The notes: generated by a model not told the origin, from the sequence alone. DNA of 64,000 nucleotides from Scenedesmus sp. ARA3 (GCA_004335835.1 RWJK01001849.1:124001-188000); one strand, 5' to 3'; shown: positions 12,574 through 25,281, numbered from the stretch's first letter. Numbers and translations: made by a program.

Positions 12574-12600
12574 ACCACGTGCCCATGATGGGCACGTGGT
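12574..12600. repeat. Perfect 12-bp-arm palindrome with CACGTG cores
   Basis: Arms ACCACGTGCCCA and TGGGCACGTGGT pair perfectly around a TGA loop. ATGCAC on the left and GTGCAT on the right extend the stem past a small bulge. Each arm holds a CACGTG G-box. It could be a cruciform, a hairpin RNA or a paired bHLH/bZIP site; none is proven. Confidence 0.85.
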
Positions 12601-13279
12601 GTGCATGCTGCTGCTGTACGCTGCCAAAGCTCTGCGCTAAGCTCTTCCACTTGTCACCGCATGAATGCGTGCGTTGCTGAAACATTACACTTTTTGTGGC
12701 GTTAGGGGAAGAGTCTGAAGTTGAAGCAGCCATGATGGCCTGGGGGCGCTGTCTAGCTATGTGAGTATGCATGATGTTGCATTGTGCTTCAATGCTTGTA
12801 ATCTATGCAATCGGCAACTTTCTTTATATGGAAGTCCTGGGGGCCCCCTTCACAGCAGAGTCATGGACCTGAGCAGGTCACTTGAATGAACACTGCAGGT
12901 GACAACCAGCGTAGCACTATACGACAGCGCTGCTGGCATAAGAAGCATAGTGCCGGTTACATGTGCGATCGCGCGCTGCTTTGAAATAGATACGGACCTG
13001 CTTACAGAAACACGCGGCAACAGGCTGGCAGTACAGGTGTCCTGCTGAGGTGTGACACTCCAACACGGGTGTTGCTAAACTGACATTGGATCCATTTACA
13101 ACACTTTATCTTTCTGTGTGTAATTGTACTATGCTTCAGGCGTTGGACGTTACTCGCTCAGCATTATCCGTGTTCAACCGAAACTGCTCCAGGAGAAGGC
13201 GGGTGGCATTCAGGTCATTCTCGCTGGCACCGCCTAAAGCTAGTCAAGATAACCACAACTGCAGTTAACATATTTGATA

Positions 13280-16200
13280 ATGCTCCGCACAGGCCGTTTC
13301 TCTGCCAGTTCAGGCCACTGCGACAGCTACATAGCGGCACCTCTTTATGGAGCTGTCTCATCCCCTCGTCACAGCCATAGCCCCAGAACCAGCCGTTTCC
13401 TGCCCAAAAAGTCTCAGTCCAGGGGTGCAGTTGTGGCACAAGCTGCTGTTGTGGCAGCAGTGATAGGCCTGATTCTGCTGTTAGGCATCTGGAGGAGCCT
13501 GCCCAGCTCTCCAACAGCAGCAGCAGAGGATGCAGACCCCATCAGTATCAAAGAAGACTGTCCAGGATGTACACACGGCCGCAGCACCAAAGCCGAGTTT
13601 CGCAGCAGCGACCTTACTATGAAGATGGGCGGCCCCTCTGGCGCTGGCGCCAGGGGCAGGAAAGACTTCTATGCAGATGTTGAGGTGCACTCAGACAGGT
13701 GAGGCTTGCAAAGAGAGTCACAAGAGTTACAGCAGCTACATGCTGGCCAGCACCCGGTTCTAATGCATGTTTCCAATGCTGAAGCGTGACGATTCACCCT
13801 GGCATGGCATCTTGCAGGAACCAAGGCAGGCTCGACGAGCAGCAGCAGCCGCTGCGCGACAATGCCAGCACAGTGCCACGAGCTGGACAACAACCGCAGC
13901 AGACACCTAAGCAGGTGCAGCCACCTGCTACTGCAGTTGGTTTCAAGCAGCAAAGACCTATCCCAACCAGGCAAATGCGGCAGCCAGGCTCACAACCAAG
14001 CCGAGAGCCCAAGCAACAGCAGCAGCCCCAACAGCAGCAGCAGCCACAGCCGCAAGCTGCACCTGCCAGCTCTCAGCCAAATAACCAGCAGCCAGCTGGC
14101 ACTCTTATCCCCACCAAGCCTCTAGACGCTGCAACAGTGGCACCAGCCACACGTGGCCTAGCTGGCGCTGGTGTTACAGCAGCAGCTGCAGGAGCAGCTG
14201 CAATTCAACCAATACCTGGAGCAGCAGCATCTGCTGCTGCTGGTGGCGCTGCAGCAGGCAGCCGAGCTGCCGACCCATTGCACGACAGCAGCGAGACTGC
14301 AGCAAAGGAGACTGCGCAGCTGGCAGCACTCAGCAGAGTCGTGCAGCAGCAGCAGGACACCATCAGCCGCCAGGTGAGCAGGTGCAGGTGTTCACCAAGG
14401 TGCACCAGGTGCAAGGGCCATTGCATCGCTGCTGGCAGTGTTAACGACGAGCAATGCGTGCGCGTTTCACCCTGCTGCAACTGCTTTTGTCGCAGAGCGA
14501 GCACTTGCACTGCTGCTGGTGCCATGCTGATGGGTGCCCACCAGCTCTCAGCAGTTTGTGGACAGTTCCCTGTGCTGCTGTGTTGCTGTGCTGCGGCGCA
14601 GGCCAGTGCGCTGATGGAGCTGCAGAAGCGCTTCGTGCAGCAGGAGCGGCAGCTGCAGGCCAGCATGGCGGCAGCGGCCGGCAGCAACGCGTCCGAGGGC
14701 GCTGACGTGGAGCCCTACTTCCCCAAGGAGCGCGTGGCGCTGGAGCAGGACATGCTGCACAAGGTGGGGTGAAAGTCACAGGCATGCACCCTGTTTGCAG
14801 CTGCTGTCTTGGGTCATGCTGCAGCAGCAACGGTAAGTAGGCTGCAGTTGATCGGGGATGTGGCGTGCAGCCAGTTGAGCTTGGGCCTGCTGATTGCCGT
14901 AGTGGTCCGAGGCTGCAGCGCTTGCATGCAGGAGCGCAGCATCTCGGATGCTGGCCATTTCCTGCAAGTAAATCCACCCACTGCGCTGCACCTGTGCTGT
15001 GCGTGCTGCTGCTTGTGCTGCAGGTGGAGGCCCAGATTGAGGAGGTGTCAGCCAGCGTGGAAGCAGCCACCAAGGGCCTGCCGCAGCTCACCCAGGAGCA
15101 GGCGGCAGCACAGGTGCGCTGAGTTCTGCAGCAACGCTGTTTTTGTGCTGGCTCGAATGGAGCTCGTGCCCGCGGCTCGGCTGCATGGTACTTCCTGCAA
15201 GCTCAAATAGTGTTTTATGTTTCACGACAGGTCGGTGTTCATGCTGGATAGTGCTCAACATGCCTGGTGCTGCCGTGTCCTGCAGGTGCAGCAGCTGGTG
15301 CGTGCCGACCAGCTGATGGGCCGGCTGAGCCGCGTGGCTGCAGCCATCAGCCTGCGCACCAACGACCCGCTCACTGAGAGCGGGCACGATTCCGTGGCTG
15401 GGCTGCGCCACTACTACGGCACCGTGGCCAGCACCAACGTGACGCTCAGCTGGCAGGTGGGTGTCTACAGGTCCGCAGCTGCAGATGCTGGCCAGCAGCA
15501 GCGGCAATATCAGGCATTGCAGCAGCACCGCAGGGCGGCAGCATGATCTCTCATGTTGCAGGAAGGCTGTCAGTGTATCACTGATGGCCTGCGTCTGCCT
15601 GGACGCTTCAGTAGCAGCTGCTGCTTGTGCACCAGGTGCGCCATGCTCCATGTGCTGCACTGCATCTCCTGGCTTTTTTGCTCACTTCTCTGCCGCTTGC
15701 AGGAGGCGCTGGCGCGGCAGTCACGGCCCACTTCGGCGCAGCTAGGCATCGCGCATGTTGAGCCGTACAGCGACGCTGAGTCGGACCTGGAGTCGCTGGA
15801 TGTGCGGCTGGAGTATGCGCTGGCAGAGCTGACAGCGGTGAGCGGCAGCAGGCTGGCACGCAGATGTGGTGAACTTAGACAGCGCTACTTGTGTTCAGTG
15901 TGCTGCCTGGTGTGGGCTCGACAGAGGACGGCAGCTGCTGGCAGAGGCAGCAACTGCTGGGTGTGTCATGCTGAGGTTGGACTGATAACAAGCAGCTTAG
16001 TAAGCGTATGGCAATCATTCCTGCAAGTTTGCAGCCTGCTGGCGCTGTGTCCCAGCCTGACGTTCGTTTGCTGCTGCTGTGCTGGTGTGCTGCGCAGATG
16101 GCGGATGACGCGCCCTGCCACATCGGCATGGTCACCACCTGGTCTGGCGACCTGTGGGGCATCCGGCGGGAGATGCTGCCGTGGATCACGTACCATGCGC

Positions 16201-19200
16201 AGCTGGGCGTCAGCAAGCTATACGTGCTGTATGATGGCAATGACAGGAACACGCACACGGTATGTGCATGAGGCAGCATGTCCCTGATTGTTGTGCTGTA
16301 GGTTGCTTGCTTGCAGCAGAGCGACGGTGGCTTTGAAGCTGTCTGGAGCCGCCTGCACATGCACACGGGTGCTGAGCTGCTCGGCAGCTGGCGTATTGCT
16401 GTGTTCAGCACCCTTGGCGGCTACAGCGACCCTGTGTATACTGCACTTCCGTCATGCTCAAGGATATATACTAAGCATGTTTGTCCGTTCATGCCCTGGC
16501 TTGTGTGTTGGCTGCAGGCGCTGCTGGACCTGCACCCCTACGTGCGCGTTATCCTGGCAAGCGCGCCCCTGGCCAGCGTCAATGAGACAGAGGAGTTTGA
16601 GGCCTGGCTCCGCACCGTGCCCGACAGCCACATCAAGGAGTGGAGCTCGCAGCCCGGCAACTACCAGCTCATGACCAAGCAGGGTGCGCTTTGCAGCAGG
16701 GGCACGCGGCTGGCAGCTGGCAGCAGCACAGCCTAGTGTGCATGTTGGGCATGCAGCATGCATGGCGTGTCTGCAGCAGGGAAGCGTAGCTTGCTGGACG
16801 CGTGTGCTGCAGCGCGACGTGCACGCACCCAGTACGCCTGAAAGCTGTGGACTTGATATGAAGCAACAACAACTCGTCCTGCTGCTGACCATGCTGAAGC
16901 TGCCTGCTGGCGCTCCTGCCTGCTGTTCCACCGCCAGGCTTTGCGGCCACCAAGGCGCTAGAGCTGGCGCGCCAGGCTAACGTGTCGTGGCTGATCCACA
17001 TGGACCCAGACGAGCTGCTGCACCCGGCTGCAGCGCCCACCGCTGGCGACATGGGGGCGGCGTTCAGCCTGCTGCCTGAGCTGTGCGGGGCGCCCGACAG
17101 TGTGCCCAGCATACGGTGAGCGGCTTGGTCCTTAGTGCTTTGAGCCAGGCCATGTACTTGCTACAAACATGGCAGCTTGATGCCTGCCCTACAAGCACCA
17201 GGGCAGCATCCACACCTCACAAACCTGTGCCGCATGTATATGCATATAGGTTGGTTGTGATGATGCCTGTCTGGCCTGAGACATACTGGCTGATACAACC
17301 AGTGTTGTGTTTGACCACAGCTGGCGCAGAAGTGAAATTGGCAATACCACGGTGCTGCTGCTGCTGCTGCAGGTTTGTCAATGTTGAGGCTGTGCCGGAG
17401 ACTGCAGACATCAACAACCGCTACGAGCAGGTCACGCTGTTCAGGGCACACAGGCACCTGGTGCAGCCAGGCGCACAGCCCTACAGGTGAGCTGCAGCAG
17501 CCCTGACTAACACACATGCACACATGCAAAGGTAACATTGCTGTTGAGTAGACTCAGCGGTCATTGCTGGCAAAAATGTATATGGCATTGGTTTGCAGAA
17601 CATGCATGCTCTCAAGCATTCAACACCTGCTCGCCGTGATTGAGCGCCTCGCGTCGTCTTTATGCCCTTGTCAACGCTGCTGCTGTTGCCGTGCGTGTGC
17701 AGGTACATCTTCAAGCAGGGCCATGCCGACGCCTGGCTGCACCTGTACACAAACGGCAAGAGCGCGGTGCGCCCCGACGCACCGGGTGTGACGCAGGGCG
17801 GGCCGCACGTCTTCTTGGGCCCCGCAGACAAGCGCTGGGTGACGCCAGACAACCCCCATGGCCTGTGGCACCCCACCATTTCAATCTCCACGCTGGTGCT
17901 GCACTACGCGTACACCACGCCTGGTGACGTGGCAGTGAAGGCTGGCAGGAGCTGCCCTGAGAGCGTGGTGGAGGCTGTGCTTGCAGGAGACGTGGCGCAG
18001 GTGGGCGGCAGTGGGTGCAGGCGCTCCCGCCAGTGCTCTGCGAGAGCGGCACCAGGTGTTGTTGTCTTCAGCAGCACGAGGCGCGCCAGGTTGCTCATGT
18101 GCTATGCATCTCATCATGGTGACAGCAGTGCGACGCTGCTGACAGCCAGCTCAACTGCTGCATGCCACTAGGGCTAAACTTGCAGCTGTGCCTGCCCTCA
18201 ACACCTGCCATGCGCCGCATTTCCGTACACCCTGCAGGCGTCCCGCTGCTTTGTGCTGGACATCGACCAGCGCGCATTCCTGGCAGCTATCAAGGACCGC
18301 AAGGCCGCAGGCCTCCCTGTGTCACCCGCGGCCCTGCCAGCAGCACCACAGCAGCAACAGGATGCCTCCTCGGGCCCTGTGCGCGAGCTGCTGATCGACT
18401 CTGCCACCATGGCTGGCCTGCGCACCAGCAGCGGCTTCAGTAATGCCAGCTGGCCCGTGGGGAAAGAGGTGCTGGACTTCTTCTGGGGCGAGCTGGCGCT
18501 GAGTGAGGGCGCGCCCTTTGAGTGCCTCACGCCTGACGGCCAGGCCAAGGTGCGGCTGAGTGGCCAGGCAGCAGCAGTGGCACAAGGCGCAGTGAGGCCC
18601 ATGCACATAGGTCCTGTTCGTGCGTGTGGCATGAGGTCAACGTGCGCTGAGCGGCCAGGCAGCGGCAGGAGTACAGTGCATGTGGTGTGGTAGTGTAGTG
18701 GCTTGTTGCACCCTGTGCTGACTGTTGGACACTGATGTGCCTCCGCCAACGTGCCGCAGGGGTGGTGCGCCATGAGCAGCGTGGGCCACCTCAAGTCGCT
18801 GCTGATCAGCAGCGGGCTGATGCTGCGCCTGCATGCGCCAGCACAGGCCATGAAGGGCATTGAGGCAGCAATAGAGCAGCTGCTTATGGTCACGGGCCGC
18901 GCAGCAGCCAAGCCTGTGGCGCCAGGGTCAGTGGTGGGGCTGCCTGTGCATGACGGCAGCACAGGGGCGGCAGCGTGGCAGGGCGTGGTGCAGCAGCAGC
19001 AGGGGCAGGGGCAGCAGCAGCAGCCGCAGAAGCTGGCAACGGACAGGAAGCTCTTGCAGGATCCAGCAGCAGTAGCGGCGGCAGCGGCAGCAGCAGCAGC
19101 AGCGACGGCGGCAGCAACAGCAAGCGACACAGATGGCGCCCCTTGGGAGCACCACCATGGCAACAGCACTGCACAGGCTGCTGTAGCCGCGCCAAGCAGC

Positions 19201-19418
19201 AGCAGCAGCAGTGGCAGTAGCGCTGCAGAGGAGGTGCCAGCAGAGCTGCCGAAGGAAGGCAGTGCCGCTGCAACCGATGTGCTGCTACACAATGACGATG
19301 CAGCTCTCAGCAGGGACGAGCATGCAGAGGAGCGCAAGCTGCATCACAAGGTGGAGCACAGCAGCAGCAGCAGCCAGCAGCAGCAGCAGCAGTCATTGCA
19401 ACCCCAGCAGCAGCAAGC

Positions 19419-19449
<31 letters not shown>

Positions 19450-19686
19450 TCAACTCCGCAACAGCAGTTACAGCAGCAACAGCAACAACAGCAACAGCCT
19501 GCTCCTGCAAGCGCCCAGGTTGCTGCAACAGCCCAGGAGGTGGCAAAGGAGACTGGCGTAGCTGTTGAGGAGGCAGCAGCAATCATGAGCCTCACAGACA
19601 CCATCGGCAAGGACGTTGCAGAGCAGGCAGCAGTGCATGCGAAGAGCAAGCACTCGGCCATCAGAGACAAGATGCTCCTCACATAA
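13280..19686 (+). CDS. Type II membrane glycosyltransferase (GT2/GT92-like)
   Basis: Thirteen exons close in frame to 1,229 residues: 13280-13698, 13818-14373, 14602-14763, 15024-15113, 15286-15456, 15703-15837, 16098-16259, 16518-16683, 16938-17115, 17373-17486, 17703-18000, 18238-18549 and 18760-19686. The ATG at 13280 opens a basic N-terminus and a single membrane anchor (about residues 50-70), the layout of Golgi enzymes. A Q/A/P-rich stem follows. The catalytic part begins near residue 512 (PCHIGMVTTWSGDLW) and includes WITYHAQLGVSKLYVLYDG and the nucleotide-sugar/metal motif WLIHMDPDELLHP (D643-P-D-E646). This pattern belongs to the Glyco_tranf_2_4 / GT92-like group. The last 300 residues are Q-, A- and S-rich. 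Donor and acceptor sugars are unknown; secretory glycoprotein or wall glycan work is likely. Confidence 0.8.
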
Positions 19687-20623
19687 GGCATGTACATGTG
19701 TGACCTGCTGTCGGCAGTCCCCGCCGTTGGGTACAGCGTTGTGCGGCCGATGCTGGCTGTATGGGTTGTGGTGGCATGTGGTATGGTGGTCACAACTGTG
19801 CATGCAATCTTCCAGATGACTGCTGTTGATGCGCGTGTGGCTTGCGGCTGCTGAACTGTGATGATTGCGCAGCCAGCCACAGCTGCACGCAGTATTGTGC
19901 GTGGGCACATAGATAGATCCATTCTTACCAGCTGCTTACCAGCTTAGCCTGGCCAATTGGCGGGTGCTGTAGGGGGCATCCACCACTCCCAGGCTGCGTT
20001 GCGATGAGTGTTGCGCTGGTAGCTACATGTTTAGATGTTGTAGGTGCAGCTGTTTGTACCTGGCGCAGTACAACCTTGCTTTTTGAGTCAGCCTGACCGG
20101 GTTTGCTGGGGTGTGATGCTGTTGCTGCTCCATTCTTCTGTTGTTGCCTTGTGTATACTACTAGTGACTACCTCTGGCCCACGTCCTGTCAAAAAGTCAG
20201 GTGCTTTTGCATGCAGCGTGCTGCAATACTGCACACCGGATGTGCAGAAGCACGGCATTTGTTGGGATTCAAGGGAGAACAGCCTGGGCTGTTGAGGGCT
20301 ACCCGTGTTCTGTGCTGCTAGTACTAGTTTCCTTGCTGTGGGCTGTTGTGAGCGAGAGTATGCTCCATGCATGAGGTTAGACTGACAAGTGGCCGGCCTT
20401 GTTGAAGCCAGCCAGTAACATGCTTGCAGGCAGGTGTGGGAGGAGTCTTGCGTTCTGTCTTGTTTTTTTTCCTGGGGTGTGCATGCAAGTCATCCTGCTA
20501 CGAAGTCAATGATGTGGATCATTTTGGGGTGCTTTGAAGCATCTTCATGCTTTGCAGCACCAACGGTGTGCTCACTGCTGAGTTGCAGACTCTGGTACCA
20601 CCGGTGGTCTAGAGTGAGCCCTG

Positions 20624-20628
20624 TGTAA
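20624..20628 (+). terminator. TGTAA motif, glycosyltransferase 3' end
   Basis: First convincing TGTAA downstream of the glycosyltransferase stop. It implies a 3' UTR of about 0.95 kb, long but plausible for green algae. Confidence 0.4.
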
Positions 20629-20663
20629 GCACATGCTTCAACCTGCAAGCCTGCACTAAATAG

Positions 20664-20668
20664 TTACA
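20664..20668 (-). terminator. TGTAA motif, LEA-like gene 3' end
   Basis: TGTAA on the minus strand, 208 bases past the stop of the first LEA-like gene. Confidence 0.5.
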
Positions 20669-20875
20669 TCACATCAGGAGCTTCCCCAACAACCCACTCA
20701 ATTCCTGCACTCCGCCACAGGCACACCACTGCAACTGCTGGGCCTTGTGTACATGTTTCTCAACTCGTTCGCAAAACTACTATCCCACACATTTGCAAGC
20801 ACTGGGTTTTGCGCCTCAAAATTTGAGCAGGTCTGCTTGCCATCATTGCAAGCCAGCTGGCTTGCATGCATGCGC

Positions 20876-22358
20876 TCAGTGGCCGCTGATCCTGTCCCCC
20901 AGGCCCTCTGCTGCCTTCTTCACGTCCTTGGCGGTGCCCTTGGCAGCATCCTGCGTGGACTCCCAGGTGTCCTGCAGCATGTGAGGAACAAGCACAGCGC
21001 ACGGGTTGAGCAGTCGGCAGATGACGCAAGCACCTGGTTGGTTACAGGAGCATTGTGCGCTGCTCAAGGCGCTGTAAAAAAGGGCACTGGCTGGCAGCGG
21101 CTGACATGGTGGAGGTCTGGCAGTGCATAGCATGAACTTCTTCCTACAAGCCTGCAAACTCTTGCATGTTACGCATGTGCATGCTGTGCTGAGCAGTTCT
21201 TGAGACAGCCAAGTCAGGCTTGCATATGCTGCATAGTATAAGCAGCAGCATCTGCTGCAAGCCTCTCACGCACATGCACGCCGCTGTCCACGCGCGGCTC
21301 CTGCGCCTGCTCCACTCCCTCCTTCACATTCTCCCCTGCAGCCTTCACCCCGTGTTTGATGGCCTCGCCTGTCTCGCCTGCCGCCTCCTTGAGCCTGTCC
21401 CCTGTGTCCACGAGAGCATCCTTCACTTCCTCTGCACCACGAGATGCCTGCAGCAGTACAGAGGGATGTGCGCACACAACAGGGTATTGGGCAATCTAGC
21501 CAGGGGTGTGATAGAGCGACTAGCAGCTAGGAAATCAAGCAGGCGGCAGCAGAAGTCAACCCCACAGCATTTGCAGGGCACACCATCTGCAGCAAGCAGT
21601 GCGCCCAGCTTTTTTGGACATGTGCAGGCATCCGGCAGGAGGTGTTGGCCCTGTATGGCGCGTTCAACGATGTGCCTGCAGAACAACGCACTCAACAAGA
21701 GCAGCAATCATTCGCAGCATGATGCTGCGACGCATGCAGCAGCTGTGCCACATTGAGCCATCTACACAAGCCCCACTGAATGGCAGGGGGCAAGCATACA
21801 GGCAAATGGTGTGCCACACACCATGGCATGCTGAGAGCAGCACTCACGGCGTTGCGTGCGGCGCCTGCGGCCTCCTTTGCATACAGCGGGTTGTCCTTGT
21901 ACTCATCCTTGTTGTGTGCGCGGCATGGCAGCACAGGCCTCACTGGGCGCGTGACAGCAGGGCGCGCCTGCAGGATGCATGCAATGGTTTGGGGTGCGCG
22001 TGCAGTAGGTAGGAGCAGTCACAGCATCAGCACCAGCAGCAGTTGCAGCAAGAGCAAACGCAAATACGTTGGCAGGTGTGGCAGGCACCAGAGTGCTGTT
22101 TACCAGGCTGCATTGTCCACGCGCAACGGAAATGCAATGCTTCAGGTCTTCTCCTTTAAGATATCAGGTTCTGTTGGTGCGGGTAACCTCTGCCTCACCA
22201 CAGCAATGCACTGACAGTGACTAAATGCAGTCGTGTGTACATTGCTGCTGCCCTTACTGCCTGCAAACTACTGCACAGCTTCCGCAAACAGATAGCAGTA
22301 AGCTCACCGTGCGGCTGCCGGCCAGCCTGACAGTAGGGGTCTTGCCGGTGAGCATCAT
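20876..22358 (-). CDS. Chloroplast LEA-like protein, tandem copy A
   Basis: Four exons, 22358-22308, 21967-21848, 21447-21274 and 20971-20876, all joined in phase 0, encode 146 residues. The N-terminus (MMLTGKTPTVRLAGSR, then Arg/Pro/Val-rich) looks like a chloroplast transit peptide. The mature part is Lys/Ala/Glu/Gly-rich with weakly conserved 11-mer-like amphipathic repeats such as GAEEVKDALVDTGDRLKEAA and AAKGTAKDVKKAAEGLGDRI. It contains only one cysteine (near the transit region) and one Trp. This is the composition of group-3 LEA proteins, disordered desiccation- and cold-protective proteins such as the chloroplast HIC6 type of Chlorella. It is paralogous to the next gene with the same exon/phase layout. 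The donor after exon 3 (CAT|GTGCGT) is the best of several GT choices that all keep the frame. Confidence 0.8.
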
Positions 22359-23757
22359 GCTGCCTAGTTGCTGGGTCACAAGCTGTACACAGAGAGCTGT
22401 TGCAAAGAGCTACGAGGACGGGTAGCTGATACGTTGTTTAGCTGAACAGAAAGCGCTACTGATGGTTTATACCTGCTTCATTCACGCATTATACGTGGCC
22501 GCGCTCGGAGCATGAGCTTGTCATCGTCGTAGTGACTCGCATCATCGTCAAGGTGCCGAGCCAACGTTTCCGCCCTCCCAGGCGAAGACGTCATTCACGT
22601 GCTGGCCTCAACAAACTTTGGTATTTACACCTCATAACACGTATGCGAAGCCCTGGCACCACACCTGCTGGGAAGATCGACCATAGTGGGTCGGTTAGCT
22701 TGTATGTGCTTGACATCTGCAGCATTGCTCCTCTAATCTCTCACGGCATTCATTCATCCTTTAGCAAGTTTGTTGGATGATGTTGCTGCAATAATCTACA
22801 GCAACAGCGCGCCCTGAAAGAAACAGCACCACTGTTTCCAATGTCTTGACAGGGCACAGCACAGCTCTGCATGCACCCGATGTGGGTTCAGACTGTTCTG
22901 CACACAAGCGTGGTTACACCCATTTATTATACATGCTGCTGCACATACAATCCATTGCGCAACCATGGCAACTTTTTCTCTGCTGTTTGCTTAAATAAGC
23001 GAGTTACAGTTGCAACCACCTTCAGCCTGATCAGCTAATGTGCGTGGGCCAGTTGGTCATGATGTGTATGCTATACTCTCTCATATCCTTGCGAGGTGAT
23101 GCCCTCACATGACTACTTCCCATCTTTGCAATATGTTGTTTCCTGGAGTTGAGCTCTGTTGCTGGCGTACAATGTTGTCACAAGGCAAGAGATAGAAGCC
23201 CATGCCAGCAGTAGTTGCAGAACTAATTGCAGCACCTGTTGCTGACATCTACGCTGTTGCTGCCTGCTTCAACTCAGATAACTTGACTAATGGGACCACA
23301 GAAATTCACAGCACCTCAGCCACCATATTGAACTACAGTTGTTTTGTTACCATGGCAAGGGCTGCCAAGACAAGGGCTCAACAAATCAAACAGATGTTGG
23401 TCGCAACAAACAGTCTGCTGACTGCCGCTATCAAACTGCAGCTTCTCACTTGATCATGACCTGTTGCACATCACATCAGAAAGTCTCAACTACTCCCACT
23501 TCCCCACGTGTCTCAACTGCCAGGGCAATTGGCCAACCTGCAATGTCTCAACTTATACGACACAGGAGTACGTTCAGCACGTATGCCAGGACACCACACC
23601 ACAGTACTGTGCCGCTGGTACGGCAAGCGCACACACAGCATCCACACCACCACAAGTGTGCTTGCCCTTGGGTGAGCAAGACACCATCACAGCAGCCAGC
23701 CTCAACAGCTCAAAAACAGGCCGCATGCCTGAGGCAAAGGCTTGGCAACGTTGCAGT
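22359..23757. other. Intergenic between the two LEA-like genes
   Basis: About 1.4 kb holding the promoter of copy A and the 3' UTR of copy B, both minus strand. Minus-strand TGTAA candidates occur near 22624, 22913 and 23004. No gene recognised. A low-complexity AT-richer stretch covers about 22900-23180. Confidence 0.5.
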
Positions 23758-25281
23758 TTACTGCTTGCCGGTCAGCTTGTCGCCCAGGTCCCTGGCACCC
23801 TCCTTCACGTTGTCTGCAGCATCGCTGGCAGCCTTCTTGGCGGAGTCAAAGCCCTCCTGCAACGTGGCAAGGTGAAGAGGCGAGCAGCGGAGGCAGGCAG
23901 GCAGGGCATAATGTAGTCAAGTTAGTGACTGACAGAAGTAGTAAAGAGCTTGCTGCACACATGATTAGCAGACTGCAGACAACCGAGGGACATCCCCCCG
24001 TGCGGCCTGTAAATTGACAGCACCTGCCTGCACTGGTGACTGCAGCATGAAATCAGCGGCCACAAGCGCAGGCAGGCTCTGTCAACTTAGCAATGCTGCC
24101 TGCCAGTCCGGGCCAGTGTTTGTTGAGTGACAGCACCAGCTGCCTGCTGGCACACAGTCATTCCCAGTCATCCTGCCCAGGGACACCCACACCGCCACCA
24201 GCAGCAGCAGCAGCAACCACAAACCCCACCAGCATGCACATGTGCACAAGTGCATGCATACCCACAGACACCCCTCAACCCTCTGCCTCTCACCTGCACG
24301 TTGTCCTTGGCATCCTCTGCCACCCTGTTGACGTTCTTCTGTGCCTTCTTGAGCTGGCCCTCGCTGTCGTCACCGGCCCTGTTGCCAGCGTTCTTCAGCC
24401 TGTCGCCGGTGTCAGCCACGGCGTCCTTGGCATCCTCGGCGCCACGGGACACCTGGGGTTGGGGTTGGGTGGTGGTGGTGGTGGTGGGGTTGGTACATGT
24501 AGTGGTGGAGGTTGGGTGGCGCGAGGTGGTCAGGATGGGAGGCCATGGTGGGTGGGCAGCAGCAGTGAGGGCGAGGGGGACAGCAGCAGCACAGAGCAGT
24601 AGAAGTGAATGCCTGCTTTTGAGAGATTGCACAGCGGTGCTTGCCACCAGAGTGTGGGCATGCATGAAGCATGCAGCATGTCCTCAAACACTGTCTGCCA
24701 GGAAGCAATGGGAGTTGCACGCGCAAGACACATGCGCAATGCACAGGTCTGTTGCATTGCAGATGAGCAGCACATGCTGGCAGGCATGCAGCACTGGCAT
24801 ACGAAGAGCACTGCAGGCAGCAGAGGACTTACGCCCTTTGATGCGTCGCGTGCAGCCTGCTGGGCCTTGTCACCCAGGTCGCCACCAGCGCGCACCAGCA
24901 CTGGCCTCACGGGGCGCACAGACACGGGGCGCACCTGCAAGGCAGAGCAAGCAGCAGCGGCAGCAGGGCAGCAGCAGCAAGGACAGGTGTCAGGGACGCA
25001 ACCTCGGCACAGAGTGGGAGCACAGCACCTGGACTGGCTGGCACTGGTGAAGCACTCCTGGTATCTATAAAAGCCAATGTGCGTATGCATGCATAGCTGC
25101 TGTGCTGTTCGATGGCAAATGCAGATCTGGTTCGGCAGGTGCCTGCTTGCTGACGAAGCATTGGCCCGACCCTGCTGCTGCCAGGCTGCGATCGCGCTTG
25201 TAAACAACGCCGCTGAACAGCAGCACTCACTGCGCGGGTGCCAGTCAGCCTGGCAGTGGGGGCCTTGGTGGTGAACATCAT
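23758..25281 (-). CDS. Chloroplast LEA-like protein, tandem copy B
   Basis: Four exons, 25281-25231, 24934-24833, 24452-24294 and 23856-23758, all phase 0, encode 136 residues. Exon 1 (MMFTTKAPTARLTGTRA) is nearly the same as in copy A and has the same length (17 codons). Exon 2 continues an Arg/Val/Pro transit region, then GDLGDKAQQAARDASKG. Exon 3 carries SRGAEDAKDAVADTGDRLKN, directly alignable with copy A. Exon 4 (FDSAKKAASDAADNVKEGAR) ends in GKQ. Composition and repeats are those of group-3 LEA proteins. Function as a stress protectant in the chloroplast stroma is inferred from the family. A TATATATA sequence about 100 bases upstream of the ATG is a likely core promoter. Confidence 0.8.

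Larger units (their letters stand above)
10499..13279. other. Intergenic, B3 gene to glycosyltransferase
   Basis: About 2.8 kb with the B3 3' UTR at its left end, a 25-bp minisatellite (11186-11310), a run of GCAT repeats around 12540-12558 and a strong palindrome (12574-12600). Open frames here are short and resemble no family, and no splice-consistent exon chain was found. The right part should contain the promoter of the glycosyltransferase gene. Confidence 0.5.
19687..20875. other. Convergent 3' UTR region
   Basis: Between the stop of the plus-strand glycosyltransferase and the stop of the minus-strand LEA-like gene. Facing TGTAA motifs at 20624 (plus) and 20668 (minus) suggest that the transcripts end within about 50 bases of one another. 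No coding sequence recognised. Confidence 0.5.

Noticed and set aside
10499..13279. Search for a hidden gene in the 2.8-kb gap
   Set aside because: Open frames are under about 150 residues, lack conserved motifs and do not chain by splice phase.
18198..19337. 379-residue minus-strand open frame
   Set aside because: It overlaps glycosyltransferase exons 12-13, which show family conservation; the antisense frame has only low complexity and no homology.
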